A stretch of DNA of 47,830 nucleotides, from contig JAJYVF010000037.1 of the NCBI GenBank assembly GCA_021792135.1, positions 1 to 47,830 on the forward strand. Reading direction: 5' to 3'. The notes under the pieces are model-generated. The model saw only the letters and a list, made by a program, of their open reading frames with translations, searched no databases and had not been told where the DNA came from. The stretch is from Acidobacteriota bacterium (lineage in GTDB: Bacteria; Acidobacteriota; Terriglobia; Terriglobales; Acidobacteriaceae). Both the position numbers and the translations under genes were made by a program. Below, piece by piece: positions 8,943-17,276 of the stretch (positions within the stretch are counted from its first letter, which is position 1; each line of letters begins with the position of its first letter).

Positions 8943-9761
8943 CTATTGAGGCACGCGGGGATTTCGGATTCTTTTTGCCGTAGTCAGCACAATGGGCGGA
9001 GTCACTGCCACAAGAATGTCCCTGACGCTGACGTGGTGCCGAACTCCCGGACGCTGCTGGAAAAGCGTGCTGTGCGCATCGTTTAGTTCCTCCTCCGGCC
9101 GGCCCACGGAGTAGTAGTAGGTGGCAATAGACTTGCGGGTTCTCTCGGGTGGACAGGCCAGCGGTGTTGGATGGCCGTGATAGGACGTGCTGGTTGTGCT
9201 AAAGATCGCACATCGATTGAATACGGGCAGGATCTTCTGTTCCGCCGCCGTCATTTCCTTGTTCCACAACTCGAAATGCCCGCCATATTCCTCTTTCCAG
9301 TCTTTGTTCATGTAGATCAGTACATTAATGCGGCGATCCAGCTTAAGCTTGGGGTGAAAATTAAAATCGGCATGAACTTCGAGATTGCCGCCCCGTCGGA
9401 TTTGATGTAATCCACCGCCGGCGTAGTACGGATCCGGAATAACTGCTTTGATTCCGGTAAGAATCTCCAGGAACTTGAGCATCGGGCGGCAGTTGAGAAA
9501 ATAAAGGACATCGCGCAGGGCAGCGGGCAGCTTTTCAACCTCGTTGAAGGCCAGCTTGCGCTGTGTTTCTTCGTTGAACTCAGTCCAGGTCAGCGTTTTC
9601 GGTTCTGGAAAAACTTTCAGCGCCGCCTCAGCCGCATCGAGCGGCAGGAAGTCATCGAAACAGATGTGCGGAAATGGCTTTGCATTCTTGTATTTCTCTG
9701 CGCTCTCAGTCGCGAGGGCCTCTAATTTCTGTGCGTAATCATCACTGAACAGGGTTTCCAT
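8943..9761 (-). CDS. 2-oxoglutarate/Fe(II)-dependent oxygenase
   Basis: Predicted 272-residue protein of the 2OG-Fe(II) oxygenase superfamily (prolyl-4-hydroxylase-like). The iron facial triad is readable as His130 and Asp132 in LEVHADFNFH, plus His195 or His197 in SYHGHP. Arg209 in TRKS fits the 2-oxoglutarate carboxylate ligand. The start ATG at 9761 has an excellent AAGGAGG seven bases upstream. Relatives are often found in EPS or O-antigen loci, but the substrate here is unknown; a sugar or an EPS-associated protein is possible. The gene is 39 bp downstream of the membrane protein gene and co-directional with the rest of the block. Confidence 0.82.
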   Translation of the reverse strand: METLFSDDYAQKLEALATESAEKYKNAKPFPHICFDDFLPLDAAEAALKVFPEPKTLTWTEFNEETQRKLAFNEVEKLPAALRDVLYFLNCRPMLKFLEILTGIKAVIPDPYYAGGGLHQIRRGGNLEVHADFNFHPKLKLDRRINVLIYMNKDWKEEYGGHFELWNKEMTAAEQKILPVFNRCAIFSTTSTSYHGHPTPLACPPERTRKSIATYYYSVGRPEEELNDAHSTLFQQRPGVRHHVSVRDILVAVTPPIVLTTAKRIRNPRVPQ

Positions 9762-9800
9762 ACCAAGCCTCCTTGGGTGGCGTAGAGGTTGTTCATTTCA

Positions 9801-11198
9801 TCAGTGCTGCTGAGGAAGATCGGGCAATCGGTAGATACCTTCGTGCAGCGCAGCGCTGAGAATCGCGCCACGCGGCTCGTAGTAGCCCTTCTTATCGCTC
9901 AACATCGTGTAGTCTTCGCGGCCGAGAGCGTGGGGGGCTTCCGGAGGTTCGTGCTTCTCCCATCGCAACATAGCAGTTTCAAGCTTCGCCCGCCGCATCA
10001 GCAGAAATCTATACCCGGCAAGATTGGATTTCAGGTTGAAGGCAACAAGAATGAGTCCGGACACACAAACAATTGCGGTTCTCCTTCCTCCGCGCCAGCG
10101 CCCGATACGGTCCTGGTACTTCCCGCAGAGGTACAGAAGCATCAGGATCAGCATCAGCGTGGAGTGGATGCGGTAGCGGGACCCGAGCGCCGTAGTCAGC
10201 CCCCCGTCAGAGCGAAGGCCGGACACGCCGATCGCGGTGATCAGGATAAAAGCGGCTGAGTAGTATAGTGCGGGATTGCTTTGGAACACCCGGTCTCTCG
10301 TCGCCAGGAAGAAGACCGCGGTGAGAGCACCACCCAGCAAGATTGCCGGAAGGGGCCTGGTGACGGTTGCGATGGAACCGAGAAACGCCGCACTGTACGC
10401 CGCCGACAGGTGCTTTGCCGAACTGAAAACGTTATGGTCGGCATGAGTGGTGGCGGAATGGAAGTTGTATCCGTGGAAGTAGAGAAACGTAATCGCTCCG
10501 CTGACGACCAGCCACCCAGCGAGGCGCGCGTAGTTCTTCTGCTGGAGAAGAATGACGCAGCCGATGGGAACCAGGAACAGGCCATTCGCTGAACCGGCCG
10601 TGCTGAGCGCGAGACACAGCATTGCCAGCCCGGCAGCGGTTCTTCCCGGCGACGGAAGAAAATAGCAGGCCAGGATCCCAAACAGAAGGGCTGGGAAATA
10701 CTGCAGCGACGCCATGGAAATATCCATGGCCGACGCGTACTGCAGCTGAAACAGGATCCAGGAAACAGGCACAAAGACCAACAATGCAAACCCCGGAGGC
10801 GAACTCTGCCTCCGCCACACCAGATAGAGAGCGCCAAACAGGAACAGGATGAACAGATTGCCCACAATGGCCAGCGCCTTCAGGTCGATATGCCCCAGAA
10901 CCGAATATTGCAGTCCGAGCAGAGCATTCAGCAGCACCAGACGGTATTCGTTGTGCTGCCACGTCACGATCTCCGTTAGATGCTGCAGCCCATGCTGCTG
11001 CTTCCATTCCAGCAGGAAGGCAAGAGGGCCGTTGTAGTCGTCCAGATAGGGAAGGCTGCTCTGCGCTCTGGATGCCAGGAGATAGAAAAATACCGGAGGG
11101 ATGACAATTGCGACCCAGGCCCACAGCCGGACGCTCCGGCTCGAATACCATTCGACGTCCCGGTATGGTTTTGTTCCTGCATGCTGTGCAACCGACAT
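9801..11198 (-). CDS. Polytopic membrane protein, GT-C-like
   Basis: Predicted 465-residue protein with about ten hydrophobic segments and no recognised named domain. After the first helix there is an acidic pair in LPYLDDYNGPL, followed by WQHNEYRLVLLNALLGL. An acidic pair in the first external loop is a hallmark of GT-C membrane glycosyltransferases, so a role in transferring a lipid-carried sugar on the periplasmic side is possible. The ATG at 11198 is chosen because GGAGAGGAG lies 10 bases upstream and a signal-anchor-like helix follows; the longer open frame upstream is not protein-like. It opens the second block of minus-strand EPS genes and is divergent from the GH51 gene. Confidence 0.7.
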   Translation of the reverse strand: MSVAQHAGTKPYRDVEWYSSRSVRLWAWVAIVIPPVFFYLLASRAQSSLPYLDDYNGPLAFLLEWKQQHGLQHLTEIVTWQHNEYRLVLLNALLGLQYSVLGHIDLKALAIVGNLFILFLFGALYLVWRRQSSPPGFALLVFVPVSWILFQLQYASAMDISMASLQYFPALLFGILACYFLPSPGRTAAGLAMLCLALSTAGSANGLFLVPIGCVILLQQKNYARLAGWLVVSGAITFLYFHGYNFHSATTHADHNVFSSAKHLSAAYSAAFLGSIATVTRPLPAILLGGALTAVFFLATRDRVFQSNPALYYSAAFILITAIGVSGLRSDGGLTTALGSRYRIHSTLMLILMLLYLCGKYQDRIGRWRGGRRTAIVCVSGLILVAFNLKSNLAGYRFLLMRRAKLETAMLRWEKHEPPEAPHALGREDYTMLSDKKGYYEPRGAILSAALHEGIYRLPDLPQQH

Positions 11199-11434
11199 AT
11201 TCAGATTCTCCTCTCCTGCAGCGCGCGTGGTCCAATGACCCGGGCAGAGGAAGAGCCGGGTTCCGGTCTCAGAAATGCGGGGCGGGCGGCTACGGGACGA
11301 GCACCTGTGCAGAACGCGGCCGTCAAGGGGGAATGCGATCCAGCGATCTCGTCGTGATCCGGGGATGCGATCCTCAGCCATCCCTCACGGAGCGACCATT
11401 GGGGATTACTATATTCACTGATTCGCCTGCCTCC
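11199..11434. promoter_or_regulatory. Divergent intergenic region
   Basis: These 236 bp separate the minus-strand membrane protein gene from the plus-strand GH51 gene. Promoters for both must lie here or nearby. No convincing -35/-10 pair or operator was picked out by eye, and no short gene is supported. Confidence 0.4.
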
Positions 11435-13495
11435 ATGATGACATCGCGTCTTCACATCGTCCTGCTGGCCGCTGCCGTGGCCGGTTTGGTTTTCCCTGTC
11501 CGCGGACAATCTGTCGCCACCATTTCGGTGGACGCAGATCAGGTGTCCGGGCCAGTCAATCGGCGCATCTTCGGTCAGAATATTAACGCTGGCGATGACG
11601 CGCGCATCTTCTCCAGTGACACAACCAATCCGAACCTCATCCAGCGTGGCGAAGGCTTCTGGGATCCTGAGCGAGGTGCGCCGATTCCGCTGGTTGTGCG
11701 TCAGAGTAAAGCAGTGGACATGAGCATGCTGCGCTATCCGGGGGGATGCCTGGTGCATAACTATGACTGGCGCCGCACAGTGGGTCCGCAGGCGAAGGCG
11801 CGGGGCTGGCTCTTTGGCCTTGATGAGTATCTCAGGCTGTGCGATGCGATTGGCGCTACTCCGCTGATTACGGTGAGCGACTATGTTCTGCCCGCGGACC
11901 AGATGCCGGAGAATGCCGCGGGACTGGTCGAGTACCTGAACTCCCCGGCGGACGCGGCACACCCGTGGGCGATGAAACGGGCGGAATGGGGACATCCGGC
12001 TCCTTACCACGTTGCCTGGTTTGAGCTGGGCAACGAGAGCATTCACGGTAATCATCGGGTGCTTCCGCACCGTCAGTACACGCCGGAGCAATATGCGGCC
12101 TATGCGAATGCGACGGCAGCCGCGATGCGTCGCGTCGATCCAGGAATCCGGATCGGCATCGTGATGACGCCCGGACCCGGCACGGATGTCAACAACGCCT
12201 GGAACCGCACGGTCGTCCGTCTGGCGGGCGCCAGTGCGGATTTCGTCGTGCTTCATGTCTATGCACCGCAGGAGAAGGCTGACATTCCGGCCGATCTCCT
12301 CATGCAGGCGATGATGGTGGCGCCACAGCATATTGCGGAGAGGCTGGCGGACTATCACCGCATGATCCGGCAGCAGCTCGGCCATGACCTGCCGCTGGCC
12401 ATCACCGAATTCAACGGGGCTCTCGAACAGCCGGCCTGGCGCCTCAGCTTCGGCGATGCACTGGAGTGTGCCGATCTGATACGCGTCTTCCTCGAATCGG
12501 CATCGAATGTTGTTCTCGCCTGCTACTGGGATTTCGTGAACGGACCTTTTGGAATGCTGCGCACGACCATGCTTTCCCCGAGCGGCGAACCGGCATCCGA
12601 AGCGCCTGCTCTTCTGCTCTATAAACTCTGGGCGGCGCACTTCGGATCGCAGCTGGTACAGGTGAATGTCCAGTCTCCTGTGGCCGATTTTCCGGGAGCA
12701 GGGAGCGAAGAGGCTTCCCGGGGCAGTGTGGCGGAACCCAGACAGCGGCTTCAGACTGTCGACCCTATGCAGTATCGAGTACCGCCGGATACTCCTGCCG
12801 ATAACCTTCAGATCCACTGGCAGAAGTCTGGCGTGAGCATCGATGTTGAGAATCTGAGCGGGAGCATTCATCCGGTGCTGGCGCGCATCCCGCGGCCTTC
12901 CACCAACCCGGGAATTCCCGTAGAGATCTCTCTCAGCGTCGACGCCCGATTTATCCCGGATGCAGGCAGCGACCCGATAACGATGGGCATTGGTCTCCGG
13001 GATTCGCGGGACGCAAATGCCGACCGCTCCGGAGCTGAACTCGACGCGAACACCGGCACATGGAGACACTTCAACGTCACCTACAGGCTCGGCGCGCAGA
13101 CACCCAGCGTGGATCTGATCGCCCGCCTGAGCACGGACGGGAGGAAGATTTCCGGTACACTCCAACTTCACAATCTGATCGTTGTCGATTTCGCCTCGGC
13201 TCACGATTCTGCTTATCCGCTCCTGACCAGTTCCGCCAGCCTCTCCTCCGACCGGCACAGTCTGTATCTGATCGTGCTGAACAAGAGCGATTCCGATTCG
13301 ATTCCGACTACGATTCGCCTGCGGGGATTTTCGGCGGATGAAGCGCGGTACTGGCAGGTCAGTGCACCCGCCCTGACATCCGGTTCAGCTACCACCGAAT
13401 CGCAGGCGGATACCAGGCTTTCGCTCAGCGGCTCCGGACTGGCATCGCATGTATTCCCCGCCCGATCCATGACGGCAATCGAATTCCGCCAGTAA
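11435..13495 (+). CDS. Secreted alpha-L-arabinofuranosidase-like GH51 protein
   Basis: Predicted 686-residue exported glycosidase. A signal peptide is visible (MMTSRLHIVLLAAAVAGLVF, with likely cleavage after RGQ). The catalytic domain shows MLRYPGGCLVHNYDW, acid/base Glu201 in FELGNES and nucleophile Glu325 in ITEFNG, as in GH51. A jelly-roll-like segment is inserted near residues 455-560 and the C-terminal beta domain follows. The start is one of two adjacent ATGs (11435 or 11438); the frame is open much further upstream but only these give a signal peptide. No good ribosome-binding site is seen. It is the only plus-strand gene inside the EPS locus, suggesting separate regulation and action on arabinose-containing polymer, perhaps the locus's own product. 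Confidence 0.82.
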   Translation: MMTSRLHIVLLAAAVAGLVFPVRGQSVATISVDADQVSGPVNRRIFGQNINAGDDARIFSSDTTNPNLIQRGEGFWDPERGAPIPLVVRQSKAVDMSMLRYPGGCLVHNYDWRRTVGPQAKARGWLFGLDEYLRLCDAIGATPLITVSDYVLPADQMPENAAGLVEYLNSPADAAHPWAMKRAEWGHPAPYHVAWFELGNESIHGNHRVLPHRQYTPEQYAAYANATAAAMRRVDPGIRIGIVMTPGPGTDVNNAWNRTVVRLAGASADFVVLHVYAPQEKADIPADLLMQAMMVAPQHIAERLADYHRMIRQQLGHDLPLAITEFNGALEQPAWRLSFGDALECADLIRVFLESASNVVLACYWDFVNGPFGMLRTTMLSPSGEPASEAPALLLYKLWAAHFGSQLVQVNVQSPVADFPGAGSEEASRGSVAEPRQRLQTVDPMQYRVPPDTPADNLQIHWQKSGVSIDVENLSGSIHPVLARIPRPSTNPGIPVEISLSVDARFIPDAGSDPITMGIGLRDSRDANADRSGAELDANTGTWRHFNVTYRLGAQTPSVDLIARLSTDGRKISGTLQLHNLIVVDFASAHDSAYPLLTSSASLSSDRHSLYLIVLNKSDSDSIPTTIRLRGFSADEARYWQVSAPALTSGSATTESQADTRLSLSGSGLASHVFPARSMTAIEFRQ

Positions 13496-13547
13496 CTGCC
13501 CGTTTCGAGTACAAGAAGAGCGCGCCAACGGATTCCCGCATCCCGCA

Positions 13548-14879
13548 TCAGCTGCGCACCCAGGCTTCCGGCTGTTGCAGGCGGGTAAGGCCTGCGCAGG
13601 CAATCACAAAGATAAAAGTAATGATGCCATTCGATGTGAGGAACAGGATTTCGGTGTAACTTCCAACAAAGGTCGCCAGGATAACTCCCAGGTACCAGTA
13701 GGCGATCAGGGGCACAGTCGGCCTGCGAAGCAGACGCGCAAAATCCCTGATGCGCAGCAGAAGCAGCACCAGCAGCAACCCTATGCCGGTCAGGCCAAAC
13801 TGCAGCATCGTGTCCATGTAACCGCTGTCGGCGCCCCTCATCAAGGCGCCAACGCTGCGGATGACGGTAAGGGAATCCCCTGTCCCCGTCCAGAAAGCCT
13901 CATAGCCATAACCCAGCCATAAGTGACGGAAGGCAAAGGAAAGAAGGAGGGGCCAGTGTTCGGTTCTTCCCGACAGCGTGGCATCCCGGCCGAGCGTGGT
14001 CAGCAGCAGACTCGATCCGAGGCTGATGGCGAGGCCGACGAAGAGAGTACCCGATACTACCGAGTACCACATGAAAGGCAGCTGATCCCGCCTTGCGCGC
14101 GCAATCAGCGGTCCGATGATCCTGATGGCAACCAGGACCAGGGCCATGATCAGGGAAGTTCTCGACTGGGAGAGGAGAATCAGGCCGACGGGCAGAAGGG
14201 CCTGCAGGGCCAGGCTGATCCGCTTGCGGTAGCTGGACAAGCTGCAGAACGGCAGGGCGGAAAACAGAAAGAAAATGCCGAGGCCCAGTCGATTTTTCTG
14301 TCCGAAGACACCTTTCCACTCTCCTGTTGAGGCGATGCCATACTGCGGGAGCAGGATTGCCATGGCACAGCTCGCCAGCGCAACGACGACGCCGGCGGCA
14401 ATCAAAATCCGCATCTGATCGGCAGGACTGTAATACGTTGCAAAAAACCACGCGAACAGGAAGGTAAGGAAAAGCAGCGTGGCTTTCCGAAATGTAAGGT
14501 TCGGGTCCTGCGACCACAGCGTGGAGATTAATGCGAGGACCGCAAACGCCAGTACTACTCTCTGCCGTACCATCATCTGCAGCGCAGGCCGCAGGTGACC
14601 GAAGATGAGGCTGGCGCACATGAGCCAGAGAGTCACGGTCAGCAGCAGATAGACTGGCGACGACTGGGTGAGGTGGCTCACCCTTTTCAGGCTCCAGTAC
14701 CGATCATCCTGCCGATTCAGGATTCCATTGCCCTGCGCCATCAGGAACAGCGCGATAAGCAGCCACCACGTCCGGAATCTCCGAAACAGGAACGGGTCGC
14801 TGGAATCGGTATAAGCGCCGGCGTCGGGGAGCGTTCGCGGCAGCGGCACCGGACGACCGTGCGTCAGCGTAGCGCTCAT
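13548..14879 (-). CDS. O-antigen ligase/polymerase family (Wzy-like) membrane protein
   Basis: Predicted 443-residue polytopic protein with about ten to twelve helices and a long external loop. The segment SQSRTSLIMALVLVAI and the loop with the Wzy_C-type pattern (HLWLGYGYEAFWTG) fit the O-antigen ligase/Wzy superfamily. In this locus it most likely polymerises EPS repeat units in the periplasm. The ATG at 14879 has GGAG at normal spacing. It is 52 bp after the glycosylphosphotransferase gene and convergent with the GH51 gene, which ends 52 bp away. Confidence 0.85.
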   Translation of the reverse strand: MSATLTHGRPVPLPRTLPDAGAYTDSSDPFLFRRFRTWWLLIALFLMAQGNGILNRQDDRYWSLKRVSHLTQSSPVYLLLTVTLWLMCASLIFGHLRPALQMMVRQRVVLAFAVLALISTLWSQDPNLTFRKATLLFLTFLFAWFFATYYSPADQMRILIAAGVVVALASCAMAILLPQYGIASTGEWKGVFGQKNRLGLGIFFLFSALPFCSLSSYRKRISLALQALLPVGLILLSQSRTSLIMALVLVAIRIIGPLIARARRDQLPFMWYSVVSGTLFVGLAISLGSSLLLTTLGRDATLSGRTEHWPLLLSFAFRHLWLGYGYEAFWTGTGDSLTVIRSVGALMRGADSGYMDTMLQFGLTGIGLLLVLLLLRIRDFARLLRRPTVPLIAYWYLGVILATFVGSYTEILFLTSNGIITFIFVIACAGLTRLQQPEAWVRS

Positions 14880-14931
14880 TGGCGGACTCCAAAAAAATGA
14901 ATCTCTGGGCCTGAGATGAGATCTGGCACCG

Positions 14932-16371
14932 TCACGCAGCTCCCGATCCGCGGACGACTGCGGGCACCGTCCTGGCGAGGATCTTCAAATCCAGCCACAG
15001 AGACCATTCATCGAGGTACTGAAGATCGAGAAGCATCCACTGATCGAAGGAGATCTCGCTGCGGCCGTTGACCTGCCACAGGCAGGTGATACCGGGTTTC
15101 ACGCTGAAACGCCGGCGCTGCCAGTCCTCGCTGAATCCCTCATAGTCGCGCAACGGCAGGGGCCGCGGCCCCACCAAACTCATCTCGCCCCGCAGGACAT
15201 TCAGAAGCTGCGGCAGCTCATCGATGCTGGTCCGGCGCAGAAATCTCCCGACCGGCGTGATGCGGGGATCGTTCTTGATCTTGAAGACGGGGCCGGAAAC
15301 CTCGTTCCTGCTCTCCAGCTCCGGCATCATCTTCTCGGCGTCGACAACCATCGTGCGGAACTTATAGATCCTGAACCGCCGCTTGTTCAGTCCGACCCGA
15401 TCCTGCCGGAAGAGAATGGGCCCCGGAGAGCTGAGCTTGATCATGATGGCCACGGTAACCAGGATCGGCAGGAGCAGGATGAGAATCGTGGCCGACAGGA
15501 CGACATCCAGCACACGCTTCGCAGCCAGCGGCCAGCCTTCTCCGGCGCCGGTGTAGGTGGCGAGGGAATGACTGCCCCCGAATTCCTCCGCGAACCAGCG
15601 GGCGTTATGCAGGCCGAAGGTATCGAAGTTGACGCGCACGATGATACCGTGGTGTGCGCACAGGCTGGCCACCTCCGACCAGTGCCGATAGAAAGACGCG
15701 AAGGGCAGATAGATGACAGCCTCATCCACGACATTCCGACGCAGGAACTCCGCGAGGCCTTCATAGTCGGAAACCAGATTGAACCCGCTGCTGCGGAACT
15801 CCTCCAGACCCGGCCATTCGTTGTCCACAAACCCGACCAGCCTGTATCCGTGCTCCGGGCTGGCCATGATCCTGCGCGCAAAATCGATCGCGCGCCGATT
15901 CGTTCCCAGGATGAGCAGATAGCGCAGGTTTCTTCCGTGGACGCGGGCACGGGCCAGCACGGTGCGAAGCGAGATTCGCGAGAGAAAAATCATCGTCGTG
16001 GTAATGGCCCAGAAGAGCAAAACAAAGGGAGGGTTCAGCATCCTGACGGAGAAAACCCATCCGACCCCCACCAGGTATCCCGAGGCCAGTGTGGTTGCTT
16101 TCAGAATGTCGCCGAGCTCCGCGCTGCGGGTAGACAGCCTTCGCGATCGGTACAGTCCGAAGGTGCGAAAGATGGCGTGATAGACCAGCAGGATCAGGAG
16201 AAAGATCAGGAAGTTGGATACCTTCGTCCTCATCGAAAGGAATTTTGCCAGCGAGATCGTGTTCTGCGCCTGCACGATCAGAACGGTCGTCAGTCCAAAG
16301 GACGCCACAACCAGAACAACATCGAGAAATCTGAGACAACTGATGGCAAACCGGCGCCTGGTGTCGGTCAC
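14932..16371 (-). CDS. EPS biosynthesis polyprenyl glycosylphosphotransferase (WcaJ/GumD type)
   Basis: Predicted 479-residue priming enzyme that transfers a sugar-1-phosphate onto undecaprenyl phosphate, starting the repeat unit. Several N-terminal membrane helices are followed by a CoA-binding-like cytoplasmic domain (YLLILGTNRRAIDFARRI, GFVDNEWPG). The C-terminal bacterial sugar transferase domain has KRVLDVVLSATILILLLPIL, KFRTMVVDAE, RRTSIDELPQLLNVLRGEMS, LVGPRP and KPGITCLWQVNGR. The start is GTG at 16371, with GGGGGAGAG at good spacing. Length and domain order match the family. The sugar is not determinable. Confidence 0.93.
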   Translation of the reverse strand: MTDTRRRFAISCLRFLDVVLVVASFGLTTVLIVQAQNTISLAKFLSMRTKVSNFLIFLLILLVYHAIFRTFGLYRSRRLSTRSAELGDILKATTLASGYLVGVGWVFSVRMLNPPFVLLFWAITTTMIFLSRISLRTVLARARVHGRNLRYLLILGTNRRAIDFARRIMASPEHGYRLVGFVDNEWPGLEEFRSSGFNLVSDYEGLAEFLRRNVVDEAVIYLPFASFYRHWSEVASLCAHHGIIVRVNFDTFGLHNARWFAEEFGGSHSLATYTGAGEGWPLAAKRVLDVVLSATILILLLPILVTVAIMIKLSSPGPILFRQDRVGLNKRRFRIYKFRTMVVDAEKMMPELESRNEVSGPVFKIKNDPRITPVGRFLRRTSIDELPQLLNVLRGEMSLVGPRPLPLRDYEGFSEDWQRRRFSVKPGITCLWQVNGRSEISFDQWMLLDLQYLDEWSLWLDLKILARTVPAVVRGSGAA

Positions 16372-16483
16372 GAAATCTCTCCCCCAGCCTGCCCGGTTTA
16401 GAGTAGCGGCGGCTGAATTGCGGCGAAGATCGTTGCGGGGTTTCCGGAGATGAATGCTCTCGCTGCCCCGGCGGGACTAGTGC

Positions 16484-17233
16484 TCAGAGCATCCTGTAGA
16501 TTTTCTCGGGGATGGGGAACGTGCGATTGTTGAGGACCGCACCCAGGATAGGAATCTCGCAGGATCGGAGATTGGCGGCCGCCAGCTGCGCGGTTTCGCG
16601 CCGGGTAGTACCGGCCTCAAGGACCAGCACGAGGCCGTCGGTAAGCCGGCTGACCGTCAACGCATCGTTGTAACGCGAGAGGGGTGGCGCATCGATCACG
16701 ACATAGTCAAACTCATCGCGCAGCTCAGCCATCCTTGTCCTGATCCGCTCCGAGCTGAGCAGGTTTGCCGAGCCAGGTTCCAGCGCTCCGGAGGAAAGCA
16801 GCCACAGCGCGTCCGGCAGCAGGGGCCTGGCGAAGGAACGGATCGGGCCGTCGTGGAGCAGCGCATCCGCAAGGCCGTGATGATTGGCTGTGCCGAAGAG
16901 GCCTGGCAGGCCCGGGGAGCGAAAGTTGGCTTCCACCAGACACACGGTGCCGCCGGAGTTTCTTGCCAGAATTTCCGCGACCGCGGCCGATATCCGGCTG
17001 CACCCTTCGCCATGGTCAACCCCGGCAAAGGCGACCACGCGGGGCGCATCCTCGCCCTGTACCAGAAAGATTCTCTGCACCAGCTGCAGGGCTTCTTCAT
17101 TGACATTGCTTCCGAACTCGGCAGCCGGCGCAGGATGGCCCGGCCGGTCCTCGACGGCTTCACCGGGAGCGCTCCGCCCGCGAAACCATGTATCGCTGTC
17201 AAGCTGCTGCATTAGATCGAAGTGTCTGCTCAT
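16484..17233 (-). CDS. CapB/CpsD-like P-loop protein with degenerate Walker A
   Basis: Predicted 249-residue protein related to the cytoplasmic domain of bacterial tyrosine kinases that control EPS chain length together with a Wzz partner. The P-loop reads GVDHGEGCSR (71-80), with Cys78 where the Walker A lysine is expected. The Walker A' strand reads CLVEANFRSP (98-107), with Glu where Asp is usual. Walker B VVIDAPPL (178-185) is intact. The C-terminus ends KIYRML and has no Tyr-rich tail. It may be a non-phosphorylating regulator, or a variant binding site may still work. It lies 43 bp after the ATPase gene; AGGAGG precedes its ATG. Confidence 0.8.
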   Translation of the reverse strand: MSRHFDLMQQLDSDTWFRGRSAPGEAVEDRPGHPAPAAEFGSNVNEEALQLVQRIFLVQGEDAPRVVAFAGVDHGEGCSRISAAVAEILARNSGGTVCLVEANFRSPGLPGLFGTANHHGLADALLHDGPIRSFARPLLPDALWLLSSGALEPGSANLLSSERIRTRMAELRDEFDYVVIDAPPLSRYNDALTVSRLTDGLVLVLEAGTTRRETAQLAAANLRSCEIPILGAVLNNRTFPIPEKIYRML

Positions 17234-17276
17234 GAACTTGCTGCCTCCTGTCGAGGTATGTGAGCCAGGATTAGTT

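Noticed and set aside
11201-13258. Long minus-strand open frame (685 codons) opposite the GH51 gene
   Set aside because: It is antisense to a gene with clear catalytic motifs and a signal peptide; its own translation is Arg/His/Gln-rich and shows no domain. It arises from GC-rich codon bias.
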